Of a stretch of DNA of 64,000 nt, positions 44,323 through 53,826 are shown in pieces. The position numbers were made by a program, and so were the translations under genes. Position 1 is the first letter of the stretch; each line of letters begins with the position of its first letter. Below the pieces are notes generated by a model that was given only the letters and a program-made list of their open reading frames with translations, made no database searches and had not been told where the DNA came from. This stretch comes from Actinomycetota bacterium (GTDB lineage Bacteria; Actinomycetota; Acidimicrobiia; Acidimicrobiales; JAJPHE01): assembly GCA_027315345.1 (NCBI GenBank), contig DAHUYE010000043.1, positions 27,654 to 91,653 on the forward strand. The letters run 5' to 3'.

Positions 44323-45192
44323 GTGACGAAGGCGCTGGACGATCTCATCGACCTCCTGGATCTGGAGGCCATCGAGGTCAACATCTTCCGGGGCCTGAGC
44401 CCCCAGGAGGAGCGCCAGCGGGTCTTCGGGGGCCAGGTGGCCGGCCAAGCCCTGGTGGCGGCGGGGCGCACGGTGGAGTCGGGCCGGGTGCACTCCCTGC
44501 ACGCCTACTTCCTGCGCCCGGGCGATCCCAACGTGCCGATCCTCTATGACGTGGACCGCATCCGGGACGGCCGCTCCTTCACCACCCGGCGGGTGGTGGC
44601 CATCCAGCACGGCCGGGCCATCTTCAACCTGTCGGCATCGTTCCATGTGGATGAGACGGGCTTCGAGCACCAGGCCCCGATGCCCGAGGCACCGGATCCC
44701 GAGAGCCTGCCGACCTTCGCGGAGAGGATGGCGCCCTTCGCCGAGAAGATGGGCGACTGGTACCACCGGCCCCGGCCCATCGATCAGCGCCATGTCACCG
44801 ATCCCCGCCGGGCCCGGCGGGCCCAGGGCGACGGGCCGGGACCGCCGCATCAGAAGGTCTGGATGCGGGCCGACGGGACTCTGCCGGATGATCCGATGCT
44901 GCACGCCTGCGTGGTGGCCTACGCCTCGGACATGACCCTGCTCGACTCCATCGTCATGCCCCACCAGGACGTGTGGGACGACCAGGGACTCATGATGGCC
45001 AGCCTGGATCACGCCATGTGGTTCCACCGGCCCATCCGGGCCGATGAGTGGTTCCTCTACGACCAGGCCAGCCCCTCGGCCAACGGGGCCCGGGGCCTGG
45101 CCACCGGGCACATCTTCACCCAGGACGGCCGCCTGGCCGTGACCGTGGTGCAGGAGGGCCTGGTGCGCAAAATCTCCCGCCCGAAGGGCTGA
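44323..45192 (+). CDS. tesB: acyl-CoA thioesterase II, TesB
   Basis: A 289-residue double-hotdog enzyme that hydrolyses acyl-CoA. Blocks seen are RVFGGQVAGQALVAAGRTV, VHSLHAYFLRPGDP, the RDGRSFTTRRVVAIQHG segment and, in the second domain, MASLDHAMWFHRPIRADEW with the catalytic Asp, and GHIFTQDGRLAVTVVQEGL. GTG 44323 gives the typical N terminus (TKALDDLIDLLDLE); a GTG 18 bases earlier is possible. Neither has a strong ribosome site. It converges on the citrate synthase gene. Confidence 0.9.
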   Translation: MTKALDDLIDLLDLEAIEVNIFRGLSPQEERQRVFGGQVAGQALVAAGRTVESGRVHSLHAYFLRPGDPNVPILYDVDRIRDGRSFTTRRVVAIQHGRAIFNLSASFHVDETGFEHQAPMPEAPDPESLPTFAERMAPFAEKMGDWYHRPRPIDQRHVTDPRRARRAQGDGPGPPHQKVWMRADGTLPDDPMLHACVVAYASDMTLLDSIVMPHQDVWDDQGLMMASLDHAMWFHRPIRADEWFLYDQASPSANGARGLATGHIFTQDGRLAVTVVQEGLVRKISRPKG

Positions 45193-45195
45193 GGT

Positions 45196-46467
45196 TCAGC
45201 CCCGGTTGGCGATGGGGGCGTAGTCCCGCTCGGGAGCGCCGATGTAGAGCTGGCGGGGCCGGGCGATCTTGGAATCCTGCTCGAGCATCTCCTCCCAGTG
45301 GGCCAGCCAGCCCGAGGTGCGCGGGATGGCGAAGAGCACGGTGAAGATGTCCAGCGGGAAGCCCATGGCCTGATAGATGAGGCCGGAGTAGAAGTCGACG
45401 TTGGGATAGAGGCGCCGGGAGATGAAGTAGTCATCGGCCAGGGCCACCTCCTCCAGCTTGAGGGCGATGTCGAGGAGGGGGTTCTTGCCCGTGACCTCGA
45501 AGACCTCATCGGCGGTCTTCTTGATGATCCGGGCCCGGGGGTCGTAGTTCTTGTAGACGCGGTGGCCGAAGCCCTGCAGGCGGCCGCTGCCGCTCTTGAC
45601 GCCCTTGATGAAGTCCTCGACGTTGTCGATGGACCCGATCTCCATGAGCATGCGGATGACCTGCTCGTTGGCCCCGCCGTGGCGGGGACCGTAGAGGCCG
45701 GCGCAGGCGGCGGAGGTGGCCGTGTAGGGGTCGGTGTGGGACGAGCCCACCACCCGCATGGTGGTGGTGGAGCAGTTCTGCTCGTGATCGGCGTGCAGGA
45801 TGAACAACACGTCCAGGGCCTTGGCCAGCACCGGATCGTTCCAGTCCACGTCCCGGCGGGGCTCGAACATCATGCGCAGGAAGTTGGCGGTGAAGCTCAT
45901 GTCGTTGTCCGGGTAGATGAAAGGCATGCCCTGGCTGAAGCGGTAGGCGCAGGCGGCGATGGTCGGCATCTTGGCGATCAGCCGAACGATCTGCTTGTGC
46001 CGCTGCTCCTTGTCGAAGATGTCCTTGGCCTCGGGATAGAAGGTGGACAGGGCGGCTACCCCTGATACCAGCATCCCCATGGGGTGGGCGTCGTAGTGGA
46101 ACCCGTCCATGAACCGCTTGCGCAGGTTCTCATGGATGTAGGTGTGGTAGGTGATCTCCCGGGTCCAGTCCTCGAACTGCTTGGCGTTGGGCAGCTCCCC
46201 GAACTGGAGGAGATAGGCCACCTCCAGGTAGGTGGACTTCTCGGCCAGCTGGTCAATGGGATAGCCCCGGTAGCGCAGGATGCCGGCGTCCCCGTCGAGG
46301 TAGCTGACCGCGCTGGCGCAGGCCGCCGTCTGCATGAAGGCAGGGTCGTAGAACCAGATGTCGGGCAGCAGCTTGTGCCACTCGGTGGCGGCCACTCCCC
46401 CGTTGTCGATCGGTATCTCGATCGAATCCCCGGTCCGGTTGTCCGTGATCGTGATGCTCTCGGCCAT
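45196..46467 (-). CDS. gltA: citrate synthase, GltA
   Basis: A 423-residue type II-like citrate synthase, which condenses oxaloacetate and acetyl-CoA. The catalytic His lies in LHADHEQNCSTTTMR, the substrate His in GFGHRVYKNYDPRA and the Asp in PNVDFYSGL. The N-terminal beta-rich domain (ITITDNRTGDSIEIPI) marks the hexameric, longer form. AGAGG five bases before ATG 46467 sets the start. It is divergent from a lipoprotein gene. Confidence 0.95.
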   Translation of the reverse strand: MAESITITDNRTGDSIEIPIDNGGVAATEWHKLLPDIWFYDPAFMQTAACASAVSYLDGDAGILRYRGYPIDQLAEKSTYLEVAYLLQFGELPNAKQFEDWTREITYHTYIHENLRKRFMDGFHYDAHPMGMLVSGVAALSTFYPEAKDIFDKEQRHKQIVRLIAKMPTIAACAYRFSQGMPFIYPDNDMSFTANFLRMMFEPRRDVDWNDPVLAKALDVLFILHADHEQNCSTTTMRVVGSSHTDPYTATSAACAGLYGPRHGGANEQVIRMLMEIGSIDNVEDFIKGVKSGSGRLQGFGHRVYKNYDPRARIIKKTADEVFEVTGKNPLLDIALKLEEVALADDYFISRRLYPNVDFYSGLIYQAMGFPLDIFTVLFAIPRTSGWLAHWEEMLEQDSKIARPRQLYIGAPERDYAPIANRG

Positions 46468-46553
46468 TGCAACCTCTCGCCTCGTTCGGTCCACTCACTC
46501 GACCGGTGACCCTCGGCCCATCCGGCCCAGAGGGCGCCCTGGCATCCTATGGC

Positions 46554-47105
46554 ATGCCCTTCCTCTCCTCATCCCCCCCCTCGCTCCGCCGGTGGGCCAC
46601 CGGGGCCGCAGCCGCCGCCCTGCTGGGCCTGGCTCTGGGCGCCTGCAGTTCCGGGACCACCGCCGCCCACCGGACCGGCGCCCCCACCACCTCCTCCTCC
46701 ACGACCACCACCACGGCCGGGGTGACGGCCCAGTCCACCACCAGCACCAGCGGGGCGCCGGGGTCCGGGGCCTCGACCACCTCCACCACCAATCCCCCCG
46801 AGACCCCGGCTCCGGGCTCGCCCATCAGCGTGGCCAGCCCGGGCACCGGAGCCACCGTGGGCAGCCCCCTCACCGTCAGCGGGACGTCCAAACTGGGCTC
46901 TCAGGCCATCGAGGTCCAGCTCACCGCCGGAGCCGGCAACCTGTTGGGCCAGGCGGTGGCCCACCCCGGTACGGGAGGGGCGTTCAGCGTCACGCTGCGC
47001 TTTGCCGTCTCCCGGGCCGGGCCTGGCAGCCTGGCCCTGTTCGAGGCGTCGTCGGGCTCGGCCCGGACGGACCTGACCCAGGTCCCGGTTCAGCTCAGCG
47101 ACTGA
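46554..47105 (+). CDS. lipoprotein with Gmad2-like Ig domain
   Basis: A 183-residue protein with a lipobox signal (AAAALLGLALGAC, Cys at about residue 30), a 50-residue Thr/Ser-rich spacer, and a C-terminal domain of about 95 residues (SPISVASPGTGATVGSPLTV, then QAIEVQLTAGAGNLLGQAVA) that resembles the Gmad2 fold found in surface lipoproteins. It is anchored outside the cytoplasmic membrane, and its partner is unknown. ATG 46554 lacks a clear ribosome site; a GTG at 46507 in the same frame is less likely as it would bury the signal. Confidence 0.65.
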   Translation: MPFLSSSPPSLRRWATGAAAAALLGLALGACSSGTTAAHRTGAPTTSSSTTTTTAGVTAQSTTSTSGAPGSGASTTSTTNPPETPAPGSPISVASPGTGATVGSPLTVSGTSKLGSQAIEVQLTAGAGNLLGQAVAHPGTGGAFSVTLRFAVSRAGPGSLALFEASSGSARTDLTQVPVQLSD

Positions 47106-47118
47106 GGAGGACCTCGGG

Positions 47119-47559
47119 TCAGGCCTCGGAGCTGTAGCGGTAGACGTTGGTCTCCCGCCGTTTGAAGCCGAGCTCCTGGTAGAGACGGTTGGCCGCCTCC
47201 CGGGAGGGCCGGGAGGTGAGATCGACGCTGCGACAGCCCCGCGCCTCGGCCACGGCCAGCGCCTCCGTGACCAGGGCCGAGCCCACCCCCATGCGCCGGG
47301 CGGAGTCATCGGTCACCACGTCTTCGATGATGGCCCGGGTCCCGGTGGGTATCCGGAACAGGACCAGGGTCAGGCTGCCCAGAATGGGCCCGTCGTCACT
47401 GCGGGCCACGAGCAGCACCGTGGCCGGGGACGCCACGATCTCGGCCAGTTCCTGGGCCGTGGGGGGCGGGGCCGAGCTCGACAGTTGAGGTGTGAGACGC
47501 TGCCAGGCCTCCACCAGCTCCTCGTCGACCGCCGTGGCCTCGCTCACATTCACCGCCAT
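47119..47559 (-). CDS. GNAT family N-acetyltransferase
   Basis: A 146-residue GNAT enzyme with the acetyl-CoA loop DDSARRMGVGSALVTEALAV (motif A) and the motif B end DLTSRPSREAANRLYQELGF followed by KRRETNVYRY. The substrate is unknown. The ATG at 47559 overlaps the nei2 stop by ten bases, so it is the third gene of an lhr-nei2-GNAT run. Confidence 0.85.
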   Translation of the reverse strand: MAVNVSEATAVDEELVEAWQRLTPQLSSSAPPPTAQELAEIVASPATVLLVARSDDGPILGSLTLVLFRIPTGTRAIIEDVVTDDSARRMGVGSALVTEALAVAEARGCRSVDLTSRPSREAANRLYQELGFKRRETNVYRYSSEA

Positions 47560-48392
47560 GGGCCGGACAGTACGCCGCCGGGGTCGGGGGCCTGGCAGGC
47601 GGGACACCAGTAGATGCGCCTCGGGGTCCGGCCCAGTTCGGTGGAGCGGACGGTGGTGCCGCAGCGCCGGCAGGGCAGACCGGCCCGCCGGTGGACCCAC
47701 TGGCGGCCGGGGCCGGCGCCGGTGTCCCGGCCGCGGCCCGCCCCGGCACCCAGGTTGGCCCGCAACATGGAGGTGCACAGGCCGATCAGATCGGCGGCCG
47801 AGTCGTCATCGACCCGGTCGAGGGGGAGGAACGGCCAAACCCGGCGCAGGAACAGCGCCTCGCACCGGTAGACGTTGCCGATGCCGGCCGCCACCGTCTG
47901 GTCCAACAACAACTCACCGATGGTCGTGTCCGGACGCAGGGCCCGCCGCCGCCGGACCCGGGCCATGACCTCTTCCGTGTCCAGCCGATCGACCAGGACA
48001 TCGGGGCCCAGGGACGACAGCGAGCCCAGCTCCAGGTCGTGGCGTGCGACCAGGCGGACGATGACCGCCGCCCAGCAGCCGGCGTGGTGATCCCCGGCTT
48101 CGATGACCACCAGGGCCTGGGACGCGGCGCGGCCCCAGGGCCGCCCGGCGGAGCGGACCCGCCAGGATCCCTTCATCCCCATATGGGTGTGCAGCACCAG
48201 TTCCTCCGGTCCGCCCGGACCGAACCCGATGAGCAGATGCTTGCCCCTCGCCTCCACCTCGGTGACGGTCCGGCCCACCAGGCGTCCGATCCCGAGCCGG
48301 ACATCGCGGGCTGAAGCGGCGGTCACCTCCCGGCCGTCGATCCAGCGGGACAGCGTCTCGGCCGTCCGATGGATGGTGTCGCCCTCAGGCGT
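47550..48392 (-). CDS. nei2: endonuclease VIII-like DNA glycosylase Nei2, with ACG in place of the start codon
   Basis: About 280 residues of an intact Fpg/Nei glycosylase/AP lyase. The N-terminal PEGDTIHRTAETL block, the GKHLLIGFG lysine, the H2TH region (LLDQTVAAGIGNVYRCEALF) and the zinc finger (CRRCG and CPACQ) are all present. Pro2 and Glu3 do the chemistry, and Pro2 must be exposed by removal of the first Met. Yet the codon just before this Pro is ACG (48392-48390); no ATG, GTG or TTG stands in this position. The gene overlaps the lhr stop by eight bases. Pairing with Lhr is known in actinobacteria. An ACG start, a sequence error or a silenced gene are the options. Confidence 0.8.
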   Translation of the reverse strand, partial: TPEGDTIHRTAETLSRWIDGREVTAASARDVRLGIGRLVGRTVTEVEARGKHLLIGFGPGGPEELVLHTHMGMKGSWRVRSAGRPWGRAASQALVVIEAGDHHAGCWAAVIVRLVARHDLELGSLSSLGPDVLVDRLDTEEVMARVRRRRALRPDTTIGELLLDQTVAAGIGNVYRCEALFLRRVWPFLPLDRVDDDSAADLIGLCTSMLRANLGAGAGRGRDTGAGPGRQWVHRRAGLPCRRCGTTVRSTELGRTPRRIYWCPACQAPDPGGVLSGPWR

Positions 48393-51300
48393 AGCGGACC
48401 ATCCCTCTCGGAGTGGGGACGAAGTCGGCCGCCCGCAGCCAAGGCTCCAGGGCCGGGTCGTAGCGGGCCAGGGACAGGCGGGGGAAGCGGCCGTCGCGCA
48501 CCAGGCCGGCCAGCCCATCGATGGCCCTCTCCTCCCAGGACCCGTCCAACTCCCGCAGGATGACCACCGAGCGGCCCCCCTTCTCCAGGTAGAGGCAGGC
48601 CCTTCCGTCGATGAGGACGACATAGGCGCCGGCCGCCCGCTGCGGGCCCCGCTCCGGCCAGGCCAGGGTGGCTCCATAGGGGTTGGCCGGGTCGGTGGCG
48701 GCCAGGACCAGGGCCCGGGCCTGGGAATCGGGCTCCCGCCGGGCGCGGAGGCGGTCCACCGCCCCCGGGGCGGCGAACTGGGCCCCGCCCAGGCCGGCCA
48801 CGAAGTAGCCCCGGCGCACCCGGCCCGACTCCTCCATGGCCTTGAGCACGGCGTAGACGGCGGCAAAGCCGCCCGGCACCCCCTCGCTCCTCACCGCATC
48901 CCGGGTCAGGATGCCGTGACGTTCCAGGAGCACCTCGGCCAGGGCCACTCCCGAGGCGGTGGCCAGGGGGACCGGATCGGCCGGGCGCTCCACCAGGGAC
49001 CACCGGCCCTGGGCCCGGGGCGGACCCAGGGCCAGCACCCGGCCCATCTGGAGCCGGCGGGCCCGGCCGGCCCCGCCGCCACCCGAGCGGGCCCCGCCTC
49101 TCGACCCCCGGGCCCGGGCCACCCGCCCCGACACGGCGGCCCGCACCACCGCGAAGGTGTCGTTGGTGACCTCGCCCGCCCAGACCAGATCCCAGAGGGC
49201 GTCCAGGATCGACTCCTCCCCCCCCGGGGCCAGCGACGACGGCGGGGCCAGATCGGTGAAGAAGCACGCCCCCCGCCGGCCCAGGGTCTCCCGGATGTGG
49301 GCGTGCTGGTCGCCCTGGGGACGCTCGGAGCCACCCCCCGGCGGCAACCGGGACATCAGCAAACCGGCGCTGGCGCGCAGCATCAGCATGACCCGGCCGT
49401 CGTCACGCCCCAGAGGGCCGGCGCCGACCCACATGACCAGGCCGGCGGAGATCAGTTCGTCGAGTTGGCGGGGGCTGTAGTCGGCCACCCGCTCGGAGAG
49501 GATGTCCCGCTCGAGCACGGAGGCGGGCAGGGCCAGGCCCTGGAGTTGGGTGATGACCTCCAGGCAGCGGTCCAGGCCCCTGGCCTCGGAGCCGATGCCG
49601 TGCCACTCGGGCAGGAAGCGGGCCAGGGCTTCAGCGGCGGTGGGCTCCACTTCCTGGCGCAGAGCGGCCAGGGAGCGCTGGCGGAGCTGGCGCAGCACCT
49701 CCACCTCGCACCACTCCGGCTCGCTCCCGCCGGGCCGGAAGCCGCCCCGGGACAGGCCGCCTTCCACGCTGAGGACGGACAGGGCCTCCTCCACCAGAGC
49801 CAGGGGAACGCCGAAGCGGGCGGCCGGGCCGGCCGGGGTGAAGGGCCCGTGGGTGCGGGCGTAGCGGCGCAGCAGCTGGCCCAGGGCGCCCGGCACCGGT
49901 TCCAGGAAGGCGTCGGGCACCCCGGGGGGCGGGGACACGCCGAGGGCGTCCCGGTACCGCCCGACATCCTCCACCGCTATCAGGCGCTCCTCCCCGGCCA
50001 GGCGGATCCATACCGCCCGTCTGGCCCCGACCAATTCGGCCACCCACTCATCCGGGGCCGCTTCACAACGAGCGGCCAGCTCCTCGACGGAGAGGTCCCC
50101 CAGCCGGCGCAGGAGGTCGGCCAGGGTCTCGGCGCTCCGGGCCCGTCGGGGGCCGGTCAGGCCCTGCAGTTCGGACTCCAGGCCGGCCAGGGCCTCGGGG
50201 TCGATCAGTTCCCTCAGCTCGTCCGAGCCGACCAGCTCGGCCAGCATGGCCCGGTCCAGGGTCAGGGCCTGGGCCCGCCGCTCGGCCATCGGGGCATCGC
50301 CTTCGTACATGAAGGCGGCCACGTACCCGAAGGCCAGGGCCGAGGCGAAGGGGGAGGGCGTGTCCACCTCCACCGCCGCCACCCGCACCCGCCGGCCGGC
50401 GATGTCGGCCATGAGCTGGCGCAGCGCCCCCAGGTCGAAGACGTCGGCCAGGCACTCCCGGTAGGTCTCGAGCAGGACCGGAAAGGACTCGTAGCGCGAG
50501 ACGACCGCCTGCAGGTCGGCCGAGCGCTGGCGCAGTTGCCAAAGCGGGGTGCGGCTGCCGGGCCGGCGCCGGGTCAGGAGCAGGGCCCGGGCGGCGTTCT
50601 CCCGGAAGCGGGCGGCGAAGATCGCACTCGATCCCACCGCCTGCACCACCAGTTCCTCCACCTCATCGGGATCGAGCAGCACGTCGTCGGGCGGGGGCGC
50701 CTCGTCCGCTTCGGGCAGGCGCAGGACGATCCCGTCATCGCTCCAGATGGCCTGCACCTCCAGGCCCAGCCGGTCCCGGATCCTGGTCTCGATGCCGAGC
50801 GCCCACGGGGCGTGCACCCGGGCCCCGAACGGGGACAGCACGCACAGCCGCCAGTCGCCCAGCTCGTCCCGGAACCGCTCCACCACGATCTGGCGGTCGG
50901 TGGGGAGAAGACCTCCAGTCGCCTCCCGTTGGTCGGCCAGATAGGAACGCAGGTTGGTCACGGCGTTGGCGTCCAGGCCGTAGTCCTCGATCAGGCGGGA
51001 GTCCTCCCAGCCTTCGACCTCGGCCGTGAACCGGCCCAGGGCCCGGCCCAACTCCACCGGACGGCCCACCCGGTCCCCGTGCCAGAAGGGCATCTTGCCC
51101 GGCACCCCCGGAGCCGGGGTCACGATGACCCGGTCCCGGCTGATCTCCTCGATGCGCCAGGTGGTGGCGCCCAGGATGAAGGTCTCCCCCACCCGCGACT
51201 CGTAGACCATCTCCTCGTCCAGCTCACCCACCCGGCTGCCCTCGGGGGTGAACACGCCGTAGAGGCCCCGTTCCGGGATGGTACCGCCGTTGGTCACCGC

Positions 51301-52851
51301 CACCATGCGGGCCCCGGGCCGGGCCGACAGCCGGCCGGCCACCCGGTCCCAGTTGAGCCGGGCCTTGAGATCGGACATCTCCGTGGAGGGGTAGCGGCCG
51401 GCCAGCATGTCCAGCACCGACTCGAAGGCGGCCACGGTGAGGTCGGAATAGGGATAGGCGCCCCAGACCATCTCGGTGACCTCGTCAACTCCCAGATCCT
51501 CGATGGCGGCCATGGCCACGATCTGCTGGCTCAGCACATCCAGGGCGTTGCGGGGAACCCGGGTGTGTTCGACCTCCCCGGTCATCATCCGCCCGGCGGT
51601 GACCGCGGCGGCCAGCAGATCACCCCGGAACTTGGGGATGACCAGGCCCTTGGAGGGTTCGCCCACCCGGTGGCCGGCCCGTCCGATGCGCTGGAGACCG
51701 CTGGAGACCGAGGCCGGCGCCTCCACCTGCACCACCAGGTCGATGGCGCCCATGTCGATACCGAGCTCCAGGCTGCTGGTGGCCACCAGGGCCGGGATGC
51801 TCCCGGCCTTGAGCATCTCCTCGATCTCCCGGCGCTGATCGGCGGCTATGGACCCGTGGTGGGCTCTGGCCACCTCCTCCCCGGCCGCCTCGTTGATGCG
51901 GGCCGACAGCCGCTCGGCCAGCCGGCGGGAGTTGACGAAGATCAAGGTGGAGTTATGGGCCCGGACCAGTTCCACCAAGCGGGCCGCCACGGCCGGCCAG
52001 ATGGAGTGGCGGACCTCGGGATCCCCGGCGGCGGCGCCGGACAGGAGTGGCTCCCCGTCGACCATGACCGGCTTGCCCAACTCGGCCATGTCCTCCACCG
52101 GCACAGTCACAGTCAGCTCCAGCTGGCGGCGGACTCCGGCGTCGATGACGGTGACGGGGCGGGTCTCCCATTCGCCCGCGTCCGAGCGCCGGCGGCCTCC
52201 GAGGTAGCGGGCGATCTCGTCCAGGGGGCGCTGGGTGGCCGACAGCCCGATGCGCTGGGGCGAGGGCCGGCCGGCCTGGGCCACCAGGCGCTCCAGGCGT
52301 TCCAGGGACAGAGCCAGGTGCACTCCCCGCTTGACCCCGGCCATGGAGTGGATCTCGTCCACGATGACCTGTTCCACCGAGGCCAGCACGCTGCGCTGGG
52401 CCGAGGTCAGCATCAGATACAGCGACTCGGGAGTGGTGATGAGAATGTCCGGCGGCAGCCGGCCGATGGAGCGCCGCTCGGCCGGGCTGGTGTCCCCGGT
52501 GCGCACGCCGACCCGGATGTCGGGGACAACCTCGCCCCTGGCCCCCATCTCCAGCCCGATGCCGGTGAGAGGCGCCCGCAGGTTGCGTTCCACGTCGTAG
52601 GTGAGGGCCCGCAGCGGGGAGATGTAGAGAACCCGGCAGCGGGAGGCGGCGTCAGGCAGGGGCGCCCGGAGCAACCGGTCGATGGCGCACAGGAAGGCGG
52701 CCAGGGTCTTGCCCGAGCCGGTGGGGGCCAGGATGAGGGTGTTGTCCCCGGCGGCTATGGGCGGCCAGCCCCGCTCCTGGGCCGGCGTCGGGCCGGCGAA
52801 GGACTTGTCGAACCAGGCCCGGGTGGCCGGCGCGAAATCCGGAACGGACAC
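48385..52851 (-). CDS. lhr: Lhr-type superfamily 2 DNA helicase
   Basis: A 1488-residue full-length Lhr. The N-terminal core has Walker A APTGSGKTLAAFLCAIDRL, DEIH box VIVDEIHSMAGVKRGVHLAL, IGLSATQRPLDEIARYLGG, and the second RecA half with RAHHGSIAADQRREIEEMLK and QRIGRAGHRVG. Beyond residue 850 comes the long C-terminal region of Lhr, built of winged-helix folds. Lhr unwinds RNA:DNA hybrids with 3'-5' polarity and is involved in repair of DNA damage in mycobacteria. The start is GTG 52851. The nei2 gene follows directly, the usual partner. Confidence 0.93.
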   Translation of the reverse strand: MSVPDFAPATRAWFDKSFAGPTPAQERGWPPIAAGDNTLILAPTGSGKTLAAFLCAIDRLLRAPLPDAASRCRVLYISPLRALTYDVERNLRAPLTGIGLEMGARGEVVPDIRVGVRTGDTSPAERRSIGRLPPDILITTPESLYLMLTSAQRSVLASVEQVIVDEIHSMAGVKRGVHLALSLERLERLVAQAGRPSPQRIGLSATQRPLDEIARYLGGRRRSDAGEWETRPVTVIDAGVRRQLELTVTVPVEDMAELGKPVMVDGEPLLSGAAAGDPEVRHSIWPAVAARLVELVRAHNSTLIFVNSRRLAERLSARINEAAGEEVARAHHGSIAADQRREIEEMLKAGSIPALVATSSLELGIDMGAIDLVVQVEAPASVSSGLQRIGRAGHRVGEPSKGLVIPKFRGDLLAAAVTAGRMMTGEVEHTRVPRNALDVLSQQIVAMAAIEDLGVDEVTEMVWGAYPYSDLTVAAFESVLDMLAGRYPSTEMSDLKARLNWDRVAGRLSARPGARMVAVTNGGTIPERGLYGVFTPEGSRVGELDEEMVYESRVGETFILGATTWRIEEISRDRVIVTPAPGVPGKMPFWHGDRVGRPVELGRALGRFTAEVEGWEDSRLIEDYGLDANAVTNLRSYLADQREATGGLLPTDRQIVVERFRDELGDWRLCVLSPFGARVHAPWALGIETRIRDRLGLEVQAIWSDDGIVLRLPEADEAPPPDDVLLDPDEVEELVVQAVGSSAIFAARFRENAARALLLTRRRPGSRTPLWQLRQRSADLQAVVSRYESFPVLLETYRECLADVFDLGALRQLMADIAGRRVRVAAVEVDTPSPFASALAFGYVAAFMYEGDAPMAERRAQALTLDRAMLAELVGSDELRELIDPEALAGLESELQGLTGPRRARSAETLADLLRRLGDLSVEELAARCEAAPDEWVAELVGARRAVWIRLAGEERLIAVEDVGRYRDALGVSPPPGVPDAFLEPVPGALGQLLRRYARTHGPFTPAGPAARFGVPLALVEEALSVLSVEGGLSRGGFRPGGSEPEWCEVEVLRQLRQRSLAALRQEVEPTAAEALARFLPEWHGIGSEARGLDRCLEVITQLQGLALPASVLERDILSERVADYSPRQLDELISAGLVMWVGAGPLGRDDGRVMLMLRASAGLLMSRLPPGGGSERPQGDQHAHIRETLGRRGACFFTDLAPPSSLAPGGEESILDALWDLVWAGEVTNDTFAVVRAAVSGRVARARGSRGGARSGGGGAGRARRLQMGRVLALGPPRAQGRWSLVERPADPVPLATASGVALAEVLLERHGILTRDAVRSEGVPGGFAAVYAVLKAMEESGRVRRGYFVAGLGGAQFAAPGAVDRLRARREPDSQARALVLAATDPANPYGATLAWPERGPQRAAGAYVVLIDGRACLYLEKGGRSVVILRELDGSWEERAIDGLAGLVRDGRFPRLSLARYDPALEPWLRAADFVPTPRGMVRYA

Positions 52852-52920
52852 GCTCGGAACCTACCGTCTGGAGCCCCGGCTGCGGCCGGGCCGTCAGCGG
52901 TGCCCGAGTAGATTGGCTCG

Positions 52921-53787
52921 ATGGAGATCGTGCAATGGCAGGCCCGCCCGCGCCTGCGTCGCCCGATCCTGGTGGCTGCCTTCGAGGGGTGGAGCGACGG
53001 GGCCGACGCCGCCTCCACCGCCATGTCCCACCTGATCGATATCTGGGGCGCCCGGCCCTTCGCCGCCATCGATCCGGAGGACTTCTTCGACTTCACCGCC
53101 ACCCGGCCCCGAGTCCGCCTGGATGACGACCTGGTCCGGCGCATCGAGTGGCCCGAGAACCAGTTGCTGGCCGCCCCCCTGCCCGCCTCCAACCACGACG
53201 TGGTCCTGCTGTCGGGCACCGAACCCCACCTGCGCTGGAAGACCTTCTGCGGCGGCCTGGTGGAGGCCATCCAGTCCCTCGGGGTGGAGATGGTGGTGAC
53301 CCTCGGCGCTCTGCTGGCCGACGTGGCCCACACCCAACCGGTCCGGGTGACGGGCACGGCCGCCGACCCGGACCTGGCCGACCGCCTCAACCTGCGCCGT
53401 TCCCGCTACGAGGGGCCCACCGGGATACTCGGGGTGCTCGGGGACGCCCTGGCCAAAGCCGACATCCCCACCGCCTCGCTGTGGGCGGCCGTCCCCCACT
53501 ACGTGGCCCAGACCCCGTCGCCCAAGGCGGCCCTGGCCCTGGTCGAGCGGGCCGCCTCCCTCCTCGGGGTCAGCGCCGACGTGGTCGACCTGCAGCTGGC
53601 CTCCAGCGCCTATGAGCGCAAGGTGACCGAGCTGGTGCAGAACGACCCGGACGTGGCCGAGTATGTGGCCCAGCTGGAGCGGGACGAGGACGCCGGGCCC
53701 GAAGGGGACTCCCCCCTGGAGATCGGTGGCGTGGACGAACTGGCCGCCGAGGTCGAGCGCTTCCTGCGGGGCCACGGCCCCAAGTAG
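52921..53787 (+). CDS. PAC2 family protein
   Basis: A 288-residue protein of the PAC2 (proteasome assembly chaperone-like) family: RRPILVAAFEGWSDGADAAS at the start, FDFTATRPRVR, DVVLLSGTEPHLRWKTFC, and LGALLADVAHTQPV with a later EGPTGILGVLGDAL block. The actinobacterial members are linked by fold to proteasome chaperones but their role is unknown. The gene is divergent from lhr. The last codons and the stop are copied in a tandem repeat directly downstream. Confidence 0.85.
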   Translation: MEIVQWQARPRLRRPILVAAFEGWSDGADAASTAMSHLIDIWGARPFAAIDPEDFFDFTATRPRVRLDDDLVRRIEWPENQLLAAPLPASNHDVVLLSGTEPHLRWKTFCGGLVEAIQSLGVEMVVTLGALLADVAHTQPVRVTGTAADPDLADRLNLRRSRYEGPTGILGVLGDALAKADIPTASLWAAVPHYVAQTPSPKAALALVERAASLLGVSADVVDLQLASSAYERKVTELVQNDPDVAEYVAQLERDEDAGPEGDSPLEIGGVDELAAEVERFLRGHGPK

Positions 53788-53817
53788 TCAGGGGCCCACG
53801 GCCCCGAGTAGTCGGGG
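53772..53817 (+). repeat. 24-base tandem duplication that copies the PAC2 stop codon
   Basis: The segment 53772-53793, which includes the TAG stop at 53785-53787, recurs at 53796-53817 with two changes (period 24). The second copy carries a second TAG. Confidence 0.9.
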
Positions 53818-53826
53818 TCGGGCAGC

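Noticed and set aside
48103..52911. A 1602-codon open frame on the plus strand antisense to lhr
   Set aside because: It mirrors the codon pattern of lhr, reads as Gly/Pro/His/Arg-rich text with no domain, and is explained by high GC at third positions.
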